Positions 43,332-54,075 of a stretch of DNA of 58,957 bases are shown here, piece after piece. A program made the translations under genes and the position numbers. Under the pieces are notes generated by a model. That model was given only the letters and a program-made list of their open reading frames with translations, searched no databases and was not told where the DNA came from. The first letter of the stretch is position 1. Each line of letters opens with the position of its first letter. The DNA is taken from the NCBI GenBank assembly GCA_013115135.1, contig JABANP010000323.1, positions 1 to 58,957 on the forward strand, read 5' to 3'. This DNA comes from Perkinsus olseni. Taxonomy: Eukaryota > Perkinsozoa > Perkinsida > Perkinsidae.

Positions 43332-44155
43332 ATGTCTTTCTTAATCGGGATCAGCATCTTTCTCTTATATCGTGATCGCGGGCTACGCCGGCGCCTTCAG
43401 GGGAAATGATACTGTTGGTAACCCAGGCCAGGTTCCTGAGCTCCGTTCACTACGTCCACCCGTTGTCTTCGAGGAACCACCTAATTGCCTAGTAGGCTGG
43501 GGGTAGTACCCCCAGCTGAGAATTTCCATGGGGAGAATCATTGTTGGTACATAATGCAGGATGGTACCCAAGTCCATGCCGGCACTCTCATCCCCGGTAA
43601 CGCACCCGGTACTCTCGGCGGGGGTTACGTCACCGTCGGAGTCTCCTCTCTCCGTTCGAACCCTCGCGCGAGAGATGTTGCCGTTTGGGCAGAAGGTGAC
43701 GCTGCGTTTGTCCTTGAATTGGATTTTGGGATCAAGGTTCACCTCTTCCTCAACGTCCCAAGATTCGGCAAGAGCGGTTGAGTAGATGCTGGGGACGAAA
43801 AGGAGCTATACTCCCCAGCATCACTGTATAGCATCGTGGAGGTTCCGTGTTGGGGGCGAGTTGCAGCGACAGCTGAGGCCTTTGTCAAAGCTACTGCGCC
43901 CAAGACGACAATTGCGCGTACTCGTCTCGTCGAGACTGTCTCGAGATGGCCCTCGATGCGGAGGATGAAAGAGGCTACCAACGGTCGCGGATAATTTTCT
44001 TCGTGAACATCGACTGCAACGAAGGAGGGATTTGGAGATTCAAGGGTAATGTTGGTGTGGAAATCAGCGCTTCGGTTCCCGAGTCTGAAAGTCACCATTG
44101 TTCTCCGGTCAATTACCCCTACCGCCTAATTGAGCTATTCGATAGTGCAAAGTAA
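43332..44155 (+). pseudogene. Secreted orphan family S, copy 3 (broken)
   Basis: Homologous to the gene at 52276 along its length, starting at ATG 43332. Breaks: a one-base deletion in the signal-peptide codons (about 43364), a 17-bp palindromic insertion at 43492-43508 (GCTGGGGGTA-g-TACCCCCAGC results), a nonsense TGA at about 43780 where the intact copies read GGA, and further small shifts after 43890. Segments such as NHCWYIMQDGTQVHAGTLIP and DVAVWAEG remain readable. Confidence 0.8.
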
Positions 44156-44334
44156 AAGTCCAGCTCTCATCATTCTGGGCACATCTGTGCCAGAGCTTAC
44201 CAATGATCAGCATTTTGTTATTGTTAAAGAATAAGTATTAGTCGTGGTGTATTGGTGACGCGAGGAGTCATATTGGTCGATCGTTATGCTGCTGTGCCGA
44301 TTCTGTCTTCACCTTTGTTGTACCTGATGATATG

Positions 44335-44354
44335 TGGCACTGTGCCACTGGCAC
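44335..44354. repeat. XnX'nX triplet
   Basis: X=TGGCAC, spacers t and c. Confidence 0.9.
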
Positions 44355-45340
44355 ATATTCTGTGCTGTATGCGCCAACTTGATCGATTGCATGTAGCGTT
44401 TGAGGTTTTTGTGATAGAAGTTACAGACTCCTCACAGATTGCCCTGTCGTGTCCTGTCCTGTGACGGGGAGCTATGTAACAATTATAGATGATCGTCTCC
44501 TTTTTTTACACTGAGTGTGTTCACGCGTGTAATGATTTTGATCTGGTTATGGTCACGTATTCCAGGTAGCCGATCATATTATGATACGATCAAACAAGGA
44601 TTCGTGATAAAACCAGTTGATCCTTTCTTCTTTCGCATACTCATTACTAGACTTATTGAGATATAGTGGAGGATCGAGGACCCACAAGATTACAAGATAT
44701 CTCTGTGACGCGACCAATCCTTATCCGTGATGTTTACTATGAAGTCCGTATTTTACCGTATCGTTTTGTTAATCATACGTTGTGATACTCACGTACTTCA
44801 GGGGTTCTTGTTCTTTGGTCTATTCCGTCACTATCGCTCCTATATGGAGAATGCTCCTAGCGCAGAAGGTGATGTTGGGTTGCACGAGAGCCAGTCGTCG
44901 ATCGCGGCATGGGGGGCGTCCAGCGGGCAAAGAGCCGTGTCGCAACAGCGCGCAACTAGCGTGTTCGCGTATTTTTTCAGCGGATAAACGACTAGTTTAT
45001 CTAGGTTAAAACCGGCGCGGAGAGATGCCGTGTTTAACAGCTGAGTAGTGCCACTACTCTCGGACTAGAACGCACTTTGATTCCTGCCATGTCATGCGGA
45101 ATACGCGTGTTGACTCATTCTACCCAGAATAAGACGCAAAATTCATAGTCCTGGATATTGAGATATGAGAAGAAGACTTCTGCCAGAATAAAACCGAAGC
45201 CGCAGGGGACTGGGAGGAGGTGGTTCCGAAGCCCGAACAGTGCAGTGCGCACTGTGCAGCAGGGTGTCACTCGCGAGGCATCTCAAAGCAGCCGAGAGCC
45301 GTGCCGAACGGCTTGCCCCAGACAGGGGCGGCGGCTCAGG

Positions 45341-45360
45341 TGCCAGTCTGGCACTGCCAG
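45341..45360. repeat. XnX'nX triplet
   Basis: X=TGCCAG, spacers t and c; just before the forward minisatellite. Confidence 0.9.
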
Positions 45361-45384
45361 ACTGTGACAGCCACTGCGGGTGTA

Positions 45385-45626
45385 TTACGATTCGTACACC
45401 GAAAACTCGTACACTATCGCTTCGTACACGGCTCATACACTGAATACTCGTTCACTCATTGGATTCATGCACCGTCATTTCGTACACTTGAGACTCGTAC
45501 ACGTAATACTCGTACTCATGACACTCGTACATATAATACTCGTTCATGTAGTGAGTCGTACACTTAAAGTTCGTATACGTGAATCTCATACACTGGCAAC
45601 TCGTACACGAGCACGACTCGTACACT
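45385..45626 (+). repeat. 15-bp minisatellite (CGTACAC + 8 nt), forward arm
   Basis: About 16 units of CGTACAC followed mostly by 8 variable bases (often NNNNNACT), giving a 15-bp period. Because 15 is divisible by 3, one frame reads a pentapeptide-like repeat (NTRTHDTRTYNTR). The array is inverted at 45893. Confidence 0.8.
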
Positions 45627-45744
45627 TTACTTGCTGAGTCGCATTTTTGGGCCGCGCGCTGGGTGCACTGACGGAGCGGAGGAAGTTATATTGTCTATAG
45701 TGAGCGAACTGTTCGCGCCACTCTGTGAGAAAAGGTTTATTAGT

Positions 45745-45830
45745 GTGAGTGGTATGGAGGTTAAGGTCGCGGGCTCTCGATCAGAAGGTCGCAAGTTCGA
45801 TCCTATGTGCAGGGACTCCCTTACCAGGGA
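45745..45830 (+). other. tRNA-Arg-like relic between the minisatellite arms
   Basis: Reads like a decayed tRNA: an A-box-like GTGGTATGGAGG, GATCAGAAGGTCGC as in anticodon/variable arms of Arg tRNAs, and B box AGTTCGATCC. The acceptor stem does not pair. Likely a tRNA-derived SINE or a relic. Confidence 0.35.
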
Positions 45831-45876
45831 GGAAGTAGACTGCTAGTAAGGGGCCCCCTTAGTAATAAGGGAACCC

Positions 45877-45921
45877 CATAATAGTCGTACACTTTCAACT
45901 TGAAAGTGTACGACTATTATG
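45877..45921. repeat. Perfect hairpin, 22-bp arms, 1-nt centre
   Basis: Arms 45877-45898 and 45900-45921 pair without mismatch around c45899. It sits at the inner edge of the inverted minisatellite arm and contains one CGTACAC unit in each orientation. Confidence 0.9.
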
Positions 45922-46117
45922 TGTACGGGTGCTATATGTACGGGTATTACGTATACGAGCATCATGTATACGAGTTTTATATGTACGAATCTCTCGTGTA
46001 TGAGTATTTTGTGTATGACTATTCGGTGTATGAGTATTTCGTGTACGATTAGGAAGTGTATGAGTATTGGAGACATGAGTCGAAAATGTACGACTATTTG
46101 GTGTACGAAACGTGAAC
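45893..46117 (-). repeat. 15-bp minisatellite, inverted arm
   Basis: About 14 units of GTGTACG/GTGTATG plus 8 variable bases, the reverse complement of the array at 45385. Together they form a large degenerate inverted repeat with a spacer of about 265 bp. Confidence 0.8.
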
Positions 46118-46439
46118 ATCCCGCCACTGCGAGTTGGTGGGCAAGCGAACCACAGTGCCCGAGCTGGAGGTATGAGATCGCGACTGGTGATCCCAGGGCC
46201 TACCAGGTCAAAGCACTCCCCCCAATCTCCTCCAAGTCGATAGTGATAAGCATTCAGCAGCAGCTTGTCCCCCTTCATCGAGGAGTGAGGCTCCGGCAAA
46301 GATGGCTTTGGCCATGGCTGCTACGGACTCACGACTCTATGGAAATGGTAGTAATGTACGGTCGATCATAGTGAGCGCTGATGGTGAACGAGATGAACCG
46401 GTCTCGTGCGTTGCGGCAATAGACTCTATGCGATAGACT

Positions 46440-48210
46440 AGACTTTATGCGAGGTTTCCGTACTCAACGTTAGGTCCGCCGCCAAGCTTAAATATGTTAA
46501 GCTGGACAAGCAATCTACGGTGTTGAGAACTTTTGATGGAAATTCTTGCGAGTTATCCCAATCTGTCCGTCTGAATTTGACGACAGGTAGTGTTAACCAA
46601 ACGGTGGAGATGTATATATTCCCGCTAGGTGACACTATTGATATGATTATCGGAGCCGACTTACTGTGTCGATGGGAGTGTACAGTGGACTGGTCACGAA
46701 GATGATGCTATTCCCCGAAGGTGATAAAATGTCCATGGTCCCTCTGTCGGTGGCTTCGTCCTATCTCTCAACAAAACCTCTTACTCTCGATATACCTGTA
46801 CCTCCTGAACAACTAGATAACTTTCTGGGAGATCTACCAGAACGAGAGCTAGAGAGATATTTTTCTCTGAGATTGGAAGGATTTGAACTACCTTTATTGG
46901 ATTTTGAAATCCAAGGTAGTCAAGTCCCTTACCAATCCCACATGAACTATACTGTTCCCCCTCAGTATAAAGAAGGGATGGAGGTGCTACTCCGCAATGC
47001 TGAAGCCGAAGGTGTATTGAAGAGAGTGGAGTATAGCGACGACCAGTTCATCTCGCCTGCGTTTGTTAAAAGTAAAGACCGCTATGAGAATGGTGTTTTG
47101 GTGTTCCGTCTCCTCTCTGACCTTCGATTCCTCAATGCTCGCGTGAAAGCCCCTCTCGATTGGGTGACTGAATGCCCATCTTTCATTCATCCGCGCAATT
47201 TCTAAGGAGAGTTGCTTTTATGCAACCTTAGATATTAAGGATGCATACCATAGTGCGCCACTATTCCCTCGAGTGCGGCGTTACTTGACTATAAGAATAG
47301 CCTCAAGGTTATTCCAATATCAAGTGGCTCCCCAGGGCTTTTCCCTAAGCGGATCCTTTTTTAATTGCCACCTCAGTCGATGCTTTAACCGACTACTTCT
47401 AGAGCAATGGAGGTTATGGGCTGTCTTATGGGTCGACGACCTCTGCATTCATGCTGAAACGCTTGAACGAGCCCAAAAGCGAGAGCGGATCTTCCGCGTT
47501 GCTCTGCGGATGCTACATAAAGTAGTCTCTCCAAAATGTCAACCCGCATCTGATGCTGTGGATTGTGTCGGCTTACATTTTCATCATGGTCATTTCTGCC
47601 TCAGTGATGCTTCAGTGTCAAAGCTGAAGAAGATATTGGATATCACTCCCCAGTCCACTTCCGAAGTGAGGAGATTGGTTGGAGTCATATTATATTCGTC
47701 AACGGCATTCTGCTTCTCTCCTAGTGAGTGTAGTAGGTTTGCTGATGCTCTGGCTCCTCTGCATGCTCTGGTCGCTTCCCGAGAGAAAAAGTTCATATGG
47801 AACGCCGAGGCTGAGAAGAGTGTGAGCACTCTGAAAGACCATCTGGATACTCTAAAACTCAAACAGTATGCTTTTAGGCATGCTAGTTCCACATCGATCC
47901 GTCCGTCGCCGTTAAGGACATCACTCCCGATGTCGTCCAGAATCCTAATGTATCGTCACTCGTGTCGATTATGAGCCATGGTTTCTCTGCTAGTGAACGC
48001 CGACTGCATACATATGAATTGGAAAGTCTGGTGTTGGTCCTCAGCTGGCGGAAATGGGGCAAACTCTGGTTATGTACTGCAAGAAACCGGTCTAACGAGT
48101 CCAATTATGAGACCCCAAATGTAGTGATAGTGAGCGACAGTGATCTGCTGCTTTGGTTGTCTGTGGCTAAGATTCATATTCAATCTAGCTGTCGTTATTC
48201 AAGTACATGA
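46440..48210 (+). mobile_element. Ty3/gypsy-like retrotransposon pol fragment (decayed)
   Basis: Plus-strand pol remnants in order. A retropepsin end with TIDMIIGADLL (about 46632-46664). Reverse transcriptase from about 46770 (VPYQSHMNYTVPPQYKEGM, then FISPAFVKSK), broken by a frame change near 47205, then TLDIKDAYHSAPL, VAPQGFSLSGSFF and the active-site box WVDDLCIH (about 47430). RNase H-like sequence in a further frame from about 47890 (GFSASERRLHTYELESLVLV, the last part to 48210). Order PR-RT-RH is that of Ty3/gypsy. No long terminal repeats, gag or integrase found. Not functional. Confidence 0.8.
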
Positions 48211-48371
48211 TTGACCAATACTGTCTGTGCTGTGAGGTGATTGTTATCATTTATTGTTCAAGGTTTATTCCCATTCGTATAATCTCTCCTGCGTAATGTT
48301 TAATACCTCATTATACAGTGATACTATTCCGAGGCGGAAAGGTGGAGTCGAGTTGGCTAATTCTAGTACAA
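48211..48371. other. Sequence between the gypsy relic and the inverted-repeat element
   Basis: A/T-rich, nothing recognised. Confidence 0.4.
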
Positions 48372-49111
48372 CTACACCATTTCCCGAGCAAATAAAATGT
48401 TTTTTCGTTCGGTTTAAACCATTTTGATAGCAATTTAGCGAGTGTCATTGGAATTAAAAAATTGTCAAACCAAATTCGTTTTGTCACCCAAATTAATATT
48501 TTGAGCAAATACGATTTAACCCGTGTCATTCTATTTAAATCGATTTTGATCCAATTTCGCTATCTGAATCATTCTGCTAGTACGATCCTTTCCTGCAACT
48601 CGAGCACATGCTCTAAGCTTATGAAACACGGTAGAACACTAATGCTCGTGAATCACGAGTCGTGATTCTTGCCAACGGTAACCACACTTCAATGATTCGA
48701 TCCGGTGGAAGTTCCTCCGAGAACGCTGCCACGTGTGACATCATGTCACTGGCGTGATGTCACGGCTACTACTGTATATGAAATATCTACCATGTTGCGT
48801 GTTACCCTCAGCTAATGCTGTGCCTTAGAAGTCCGACGCCATTGACGTTGGTCATATTGAGATAGGAGCTCGGGATGAAAATTTCACGATGAGGCATGCA
48901 ATGAACAATGGGGATGCGCGCGACTAATTCGGCGACTACTGTAGAGCATTCTAAATTGCATGGAAAGTGAGATTTAATATGCGTGACATGAGGTTTTTAA
49001 AATTGCTAAAGTGTTTAAAGTGGATGAAAGCTTTTTTAAAACAAACTTCGGTTTTCCAGGCCCTTTTAAATCAAACGAAAAAACATTTTATTTGCTCGGG
49101 AAAAGGTGTAG
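48372..49111. mobile_element. MITE-like element, 740 bp, about 45-bp terminal inverted repeats
   Basis: Left end 48372-48417 (CTACACC, TTTCCCGAGCAAATAAAATG, TTTTTTCGTT, GGTTTAAA) is repeated inverted at 49065-49111 with only a few mismatches. The interior is A/T-rich with no coding frame and holds the triplet at 48646. No target duplication is obvious. Superfamily not assigned. Confidence 0.75.
48646..48665. repeat. XnX'nX triplet
   Basis: X=TCGTGA, spacers a and g; inside the MITE-like element. Same X as in the Cys-rich family at 32018. Confidence 0.9.
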
Positions 49112-49656
49112 AGCCCAACTGGGCCAGCGCAAACAGGTCGGAAGGAACGATATAACAACCAAATAGATAGACTTGGTTGATAACTGATTGATCCCAAGCT
49201 GCTACCTCGATGGCTGCCTTCAGGAGTCTCCCATTGGAGGTAAGCCGCCACACTCCGCGGGGAGGGCAATCATGAAACATTCAGGATGAACGCCCTTCTG
49301 GAGCCTGAAGGAAAGTCTTCCCCAGAGTCCAGAGGCTGGAACTCGCAGGAAGCTTTTGCCACGAGGAGCAGGGCGACAATGTCACTGCAACGCTGCTGAT
49401 CAGACTAAACAGTTCAGTTCTGCCCTACGGCCGAGCTGATAGCTCTAGGCGATCTGTGTCGCTCAGGACAGGTTTAGAGGAGTGACCGCAAGAAAGGCAT
49501 CCTGGAGCCTGAATGAGGTTCTGTCAAAACCGTACTGATGTTCGAAGCATCTGTGGGACTTATCGCCCTACCCGAAGCGACCGCATCGCTCCGAGATGAA
49601 CCGCAGTCCCGTACTAACGACAGGAGCAGCTTGGCAGCCAATGTTGCTGCATAACG

Positions 49657-49676
49657 TCGGATTTTCCGACTCGGAT
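49657..49676. repeat. XnX'nX triplet, one mismatch
   Basis: X=TCGGAT (X' reads TTCCGA), spacers t and c. Confidence 0.75.
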
Positions 49677-49732
49677 GGTCCCATCTGCGGACTGCATCCG
49701 AAATGGTCAGGAAACTGTGCCAATTGTTACTG

Positions 49733-49752
49733 ACCTAGACTAGGTCACCTAG
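49733..49752. repeat. XnX'nX triplet
   Basis: X=ACCTAG, spacers a and c; overlaps the next triplet by 3 bp. Confidence 0.9.
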
Positions 49753-49769
49753 TCCAGGACTAGTAGTCC
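49750..49769. repeat. XnX'nX triplet
   Basis: X=TAGTCC, spacers a and g. Confidence 0.9.
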
Positions 49770-50687
49770 TCAAACGGACCGGCGTTAAGACCAATCTTGT
49801 AGATCATGAGATTCGCGCAATTTACGCACATACAGAAGTGGCGGCCGACAAAGACTACTACCCGTGCAGAGGCCGCGAGGCTGTATCGACCTTTTCCTCT
49901 CAGGAAGCCACGCTCGTTACCAACTTGGGTCAATTTCCACAAAGTCAGACTCAAAATCAGGCCACGCAGACGAACCGAACATCGAGCTACTTCTAGCTCA
50001 CTACCGTCAATGACTGTCCGTCATCAGTCGGACTATCCACTCAGCGAAAACTCAAAACGCTAGAAGAGACCAAGGAAAATCCACGAACACCCCGCCGAAA
50101 GCTAAAAGAGTAGAGATAGCCTCGAGTTCCCGAAGAAACCGAAATTCAACCCCAACTCTGTGAATTCATTCTCAGAGGTTCAGAGGGGACGCGTGCGGAA
50201 AGAAGAGTAGACTTCAACGCCTAGACTTGCGAGTAAAGAAACGAGACGAAGACGCGAAGGTCTTCCGCACGGCTCAGATGAAGGGAAGACATAGCTTCCG
50301 AGTAGGAGGCGAGGCTCCTTCAAATTTCCTCACGCATAGAATGAGAAACCACAATTCGAAGGCTGAATAGATGGTAAGGCGGCTGCTTATCTTGCTTTAG
50401 GGCCCAACAGTCTGTCCCACAGCTTGTGTCGCATCCGGACACAAGAGGGAGGGCGTCCCTTCGCTCTTGGTTTTACTCACGTCGAACCCTGCGGGTTTAA
50501 CTCAGAAGTATTGAGTCGCAATCCTGATCCACGTTTCAGATCCGAGTAATCTATTGTTGTCGGTTGGTAATGTTGAAGCTTTCTACATTATGAACCTGGA
50601 ATTCCAACCTTCCTACTACATAGGCATCGCGCGTGTAATTACATGGTCGCGTGTATTGATCCTTCAAACTCACTTAGTTTGACTAGG

Positions 50688-50707
50688 TCTGATCATCAGA
50701 CTCTGAT
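50688..50707. repeat. XnX'nX triplet
   Basis: X=TCTGAT, spacers c and c; overlaps the 33-bp hairpin at 50703. Confidence 0.9.
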
Positions 50708-50735
50708 GCTCATTGACTAAGTCAATGAGCATCAG
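50703..50735. repeat. Perfect hairpin, 16-bp arms, 1-nt centre
   Basis: CTGATGCTCATTGACT-a-AGTCAATGAGCATCAG. The right arm matches conserved repeat R4 sequence (GAGCATCAGACC also at 33085), so the left arm is the added inverted copy. Confidence 0.85.
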
Positions 50736-50897
50736 ACCCTAGCGAAGCGAATTGCTGGTCTAGTCAAAGTCTGTTGCAGGTCTATCCTCACTCCGTGAAA
50801 TACACCGAAATAACAAGAGAAGAAGCTTTCGTCAGTGGGTTCTGGGAAAGGACTGAGTTCTGGCGAGACCCGTCTGGTTAGCTGTACAACACAGCAA

Positions 50898-50917
50898 TTA
50901 TACAGTATAAGTTATAC
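50898..50917. repeat. XnX'nX triplet
   Basis: X=TTATAC, spacers a and g. A two-mismatch version persists in the related sequence at about 55646. Confidence 0.9.
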
Positions 50918-51770
50918 TATCCAGGGCTCCTGAACCAGGAGGTGCGAAACATCAGGTCTCTAATGAATAGCAGCTACCCAATGGATATTTTCGAAGTATT
51001 CTCACTCACTCTAGAAGCAGCACTCCCTCACGGGGACAGTCACTTGGGGATCGAACCTGATCCACGAGATGACTAAGTTGTTAGCTCTCCCTCTTATCTC
51101 TCACTCTGGCTCCAGTGAAGCAATTGATGTAAGCTTTGCCTCTTCAGATCGCCTGTCGATTTATCCACTAGTACGGCCGTGCTTCTACGCGTGCCCTCCA
51201 TTTCTCGGAGCTCAACAGTTGCACACGTGTTTCGCTCCGCTCCACAACGCCCTGCAGGCTTGGCCTGCGTCCAATAGATGGATTGGTCAACTTTGCTCTA
51301 TCTTGACTGATTGAATTCAGTAGATCTCCCCTGGAGATCTCCTCTCCAGATTTCCAATCACCTCCACTTCCCTTTGGGCTGACGTTCGATCTCTCATGCC
51401 GACACCGATTTCAAAGTAGACGTATGGTTCGTATTGTTCAAACAGCTAAGTTGACGGGACCCTAAGGAGGCAGAGTCCTTATTTCCGAGATTTCTACTAT
51501 GACTACCGCCTGTAGTCTACAGGGCAAAGATGTGCAATCGCCACGGGCGGAGGACTGAGCGAAGGTAGAAAAAAGGGCAGGTGGAGAAGAGATAAAACAG
51601 AGAGATGAAGGCTCGCTATGTGCTTGGTACTGCAGCAGTACTACTGCTAGGCTCCGGGCGAGGGCAGCCCTGGTTCAACTCATACATGCCCGTGTAGCCT
51701 CGAGGCCAGAGTCTTGCCACCAGACGGAGAAGCTGTGCACTGTGTCCCGTGATTCTCGAGTACATCGTGT

Positions 51771-51790
51771 CGGAAGCCTTCCGACGGAAG
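51771..51790. repeat. XnX'nX triplet
   Basis: X=CGGAAG, spacers c and a. The homologous place near 24352 lacks it (about 15 bp shorter). Confidence 0.9.
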
Positions 51791-52275
51791 GCATTGGAGC
51801 TTGTTCTGTCCAATATCGATTGATTGGTTACAGTAGAGCTCCAGATTTTCAAGCACCTCCACTCTCGTTCGTTCGCTTGCACATGCCTGAGACTATCCTG
51901 AGGAAGACCTACGCTTCGTATTGCTCAACAGCTGGTGACACTAGCCTGGCGTTGAGTGCAAGTAGACAGACGGACGCACCCGTCACATGTCGACTGTCTG
52001 AGTACGATTGCCTCTAAGGAGTCAGCTTCCTTGAATTAGAGATTGCCACTACGAGAGGTTGAACACAGGGTAAGAGCGTATAAGCGTGACAGGCGGACAA
52101 GTGAGTGAGGAGATCCGACTATCCGACCGATAGTAGGATGCAAATACGCCGATAAAATAGTCGCAGATCGCAAAGGGGACACTATGGGGACACCAGGGAC
52201 AAGGGGATATTGGCGTCACGATGACTACGAATAAAGTGTCCCATATTCCGTCTTTTCTCTCTCCAAGGCGTAAAC

Positions 52276-53088
52276 ATGTCCCTCCTGATCGGTATCAACA
52301 TCGCTCTCCTCCATGTCGTCATTGCGTGCTACGCCCACGCCTTCAGGAGAAATGATACTGTTGCTAGCCCAGGCCAGGTTCCTGTGCTTCGCTCACTACG
52401 TCTACCCATTGCCTACGAGGAACCACCCAACTGCTTACCTCCAGCTGAAAGTTTCCAGGGGAAGAACTATTGTTGGTACCGCCTGGAGGGTGATAGCCAA
52501 GTTCATGCCGGCACGCTCATCCCCGGGACCGTAGCCGGTGCTCTCGGTATCGGGTACGTCACCCTCGAACTCATCACTGTCAACTCGAACCCTTCCGCGA
52601 GAGACGTTGGCGTCTGGGCAGAAGGTTTCACTGCCTTACACTTGAGCTTGGACTTTGGAATCGAGCTTTACCTCCTCTTCAGCGTTCCAAGATTCGCCAA
52701 GGTCGGTGGAGAAGATGCTGGCACGGCCAAGCAGCTTAAGTTTCCAGCATCGCTGCTTACCGTCGTGGACGTTCCGTGTTGGGGGAGGGTGGCAGCGACA
52801 GCCGAGGCGCTTGGCGTTGCAGCTGTGCACAAGACGGATGAATTCAGTCGTCTGCAGGTACGGCTCAATACGAAGGCCGACAGGGGCTATCAACATTCGA
52901 AGATATCCTTGTTCGTGGACATCTTCAGTGAGGAAAAAGGAAAGTGGAAATATCAGGCTGTTGTTGATGCGGAAATCAGCGCTTCGGTTCCCGCGGCCGA
53001 CTCTCGAAGTGTGGGAGATGGCGTTCACCAGTGTCCTCCGGTCGATTACCCCTCCCGCAGCACCACAATCTACAGTAACGAAAAGTAA
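52276..53088 (+). CDS. Secreted orphan family S, copy 4 (270 aa)
   Basis: Single exon from ATG 52276. Signal peptide SLLIGINIALLHVVIACYAHA, then the same domain as at 25319 with most residues identical (NYCWYRLEGDSQVHAGTLIP, ELITVNSNPSARDVGVWAEG, LLTVVDVPCWGRVAATAEAL, KISLFVDIFSEEKGKWKYQA). Conserved Cys are in NCLPP, NYCW, VPCWG and the C-terminal QCPPVDY. The pair of copies 1 and 4 is a recent segmental duplication. Function unknown. Confidence 0.78.
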   Translation: MSLLIGINIALLHVVIACYAHAFRRNDTVASPGQVPVLRSLRLPIAYEEPPNCLPPAESFQGKNYCWYRLEGDSQVHAGTLIPGTVAGALGIGYVTLELITVNSNPSARDVGVWAEGFTALHLSLDFGIELYLLFSVPRFAKVGGEDAGTAKQLKFPASLLTVVDVPCWGRVAATAEALGVAAVHKTDEFSRLQVRLNTKADRGYQHSKISLFVDIFSEEKGKWKYQAVVDAEISASVPAADSRSVGDGVHQCPPVDYPSRSTTIYSNEK

Positions 53089-53902
53089 ACGCCCAATTTT
53101 CATCATTCCGTCAATTTTACTTCGAACCTTGGTGATTTAGTCACCATCTCACCCTTATTCATCTGAGAACTCTCTCAGTCCCTTTTCAGTCCTTTTTGAG
53201 TATCATTTTCATTTTTCATGGAAATACGAGCGGATAAGCGGTCCCCTCAATCTTCAATGGTACACTTATAAGCAACTCTGTTGGAAGTGAACCAGAAGAC
53301 TCACGGGTCTGCACAGTCAAGGTTGTAACCAGCTGGCAGCAGTAGTGATGGTTATTCTTTTGAAGTTTGGCACGTCAAGTTCAATTATCGCTAATGTCGT
53401 CGTTTCGTCTTTATGATGTGATTTTATTAATGTCGTTTATGGATTCTATTTTACGTGTAATTTCCCACTCTCTTCTGGAAAAAAGACTTGCGTTGTATCG
53501 CAAGTGGGTAGCGAATCCCCTATAAGTGCAAAATCCCACCGTAGCCCAGGGATACTAGCCCTGAGCGATCGGCCGTATTGGGATTTTTCTTCACTTAATA
53601 GGTCCATGACTTATCAGTGCCCAAATCATCCATACTTCTACGATTTACCTACACATACAATTTAAAATCGTGAATATGGTGCAGCTAGGACAAAAAATTC
53701 CTACCGAGACTCTTCAATCGTAGTGAGTGCCTCGTTGATTCGAATGGGAAGGAGCCCTTCCTTACGGCGAATTAGTACTCATCGATGATGCTGCCGGGCT
53801 CCTCAATCTTTGCGAATCGTCGCCGCTTGTTGGTGTCACCAGGATTCATTGCTGCAGACCCGGCCTAGATGGTACAGATTGCCCAGGAGCGATTCTTCTC
53901 TG

Positions 53903-53922
53903 AAGAGTGACTCTTCAAGAGT
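53903..53922. repeat. XnX'nX triplet
   Basis: X=AAGAGT, spacers g and c. Confidence 0.9.
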
Positions 53923-54055
53923 CCGCGGAAGTGTAGACCTCATCGGGCACTGCTAAATCGGATGTTCATTTCTCGATTCTAAGACGTGCGGTTGCGTGGC
54001 AATAGGTTCGGTCGAAATATCGCCCAGGTAAAGCGAAAGCTTGACGCTCACTCAT

Positions 54056-54075
54056 TGCAGAGTCTGCAATGCAGA
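54056..54075. repeat. XnX'nX triplet
   Basis: X=TGCAGA, spacers g and a. Confidence 0.9.

Larger units (their letters stand above)
44190..45384. other. Intergenic repeat-derived region
   Basis: No gene recognised. 44990-45160 is related to 32560-32720 (anchors GAACGC.CTTTGATT.CTGCC, ATTGAGATATGAG). Triplets at 44335 and 45341. Confidence 0.45.
49112..50504. other. Region without recognised gene
   Basis: Open frames here are short and lack domains. Two overlapping perfect triplets at 49733-49769 and a one-mismatch triplet at 49657. Confidence 0.45.
50505..51450 (+). repeat. Dispersed repeat R4, copy 2
   Basis: Related to 32690-33760. Differs by local insertions including the 33-bp palindrome at 50703 and the triplet at 50898. 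Confidence 0.6.
51640..53860 (+). repeat. Segmental repeat S, copy 4
   Basis: Closest relative of copy 1 (24171-26900), same gene order and flanks, differing by small insertions such as the 14 bp at 26373 and the triplet at 51771. Confidence 0.75.

Noticed and set aside
42255..46117. CRISPR arrays
   Set aside because: The words are only 7-11 bp, spacers are irregular or too short, and the DNA is clearly eukaryotic with introns.
45385..46299. Repetitive proteins of NTRTHDTRT type on both strands
   Set aside because: The repeats are the by-product of a 15-bp period divisible by three; frames are interrupted and the word, not the peptide, is conserved.
46440..48210. An intact retrotransposon or integrated retrovirus
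   Set aside because: At least two frame changes, and no long terminal repeats, gag, integrase or envelope gene found.
49806..50063. An 85-aa basic protein
   Set aside because: No signal, domain or paralogue; codon pattern is not distinct from the surroundings.
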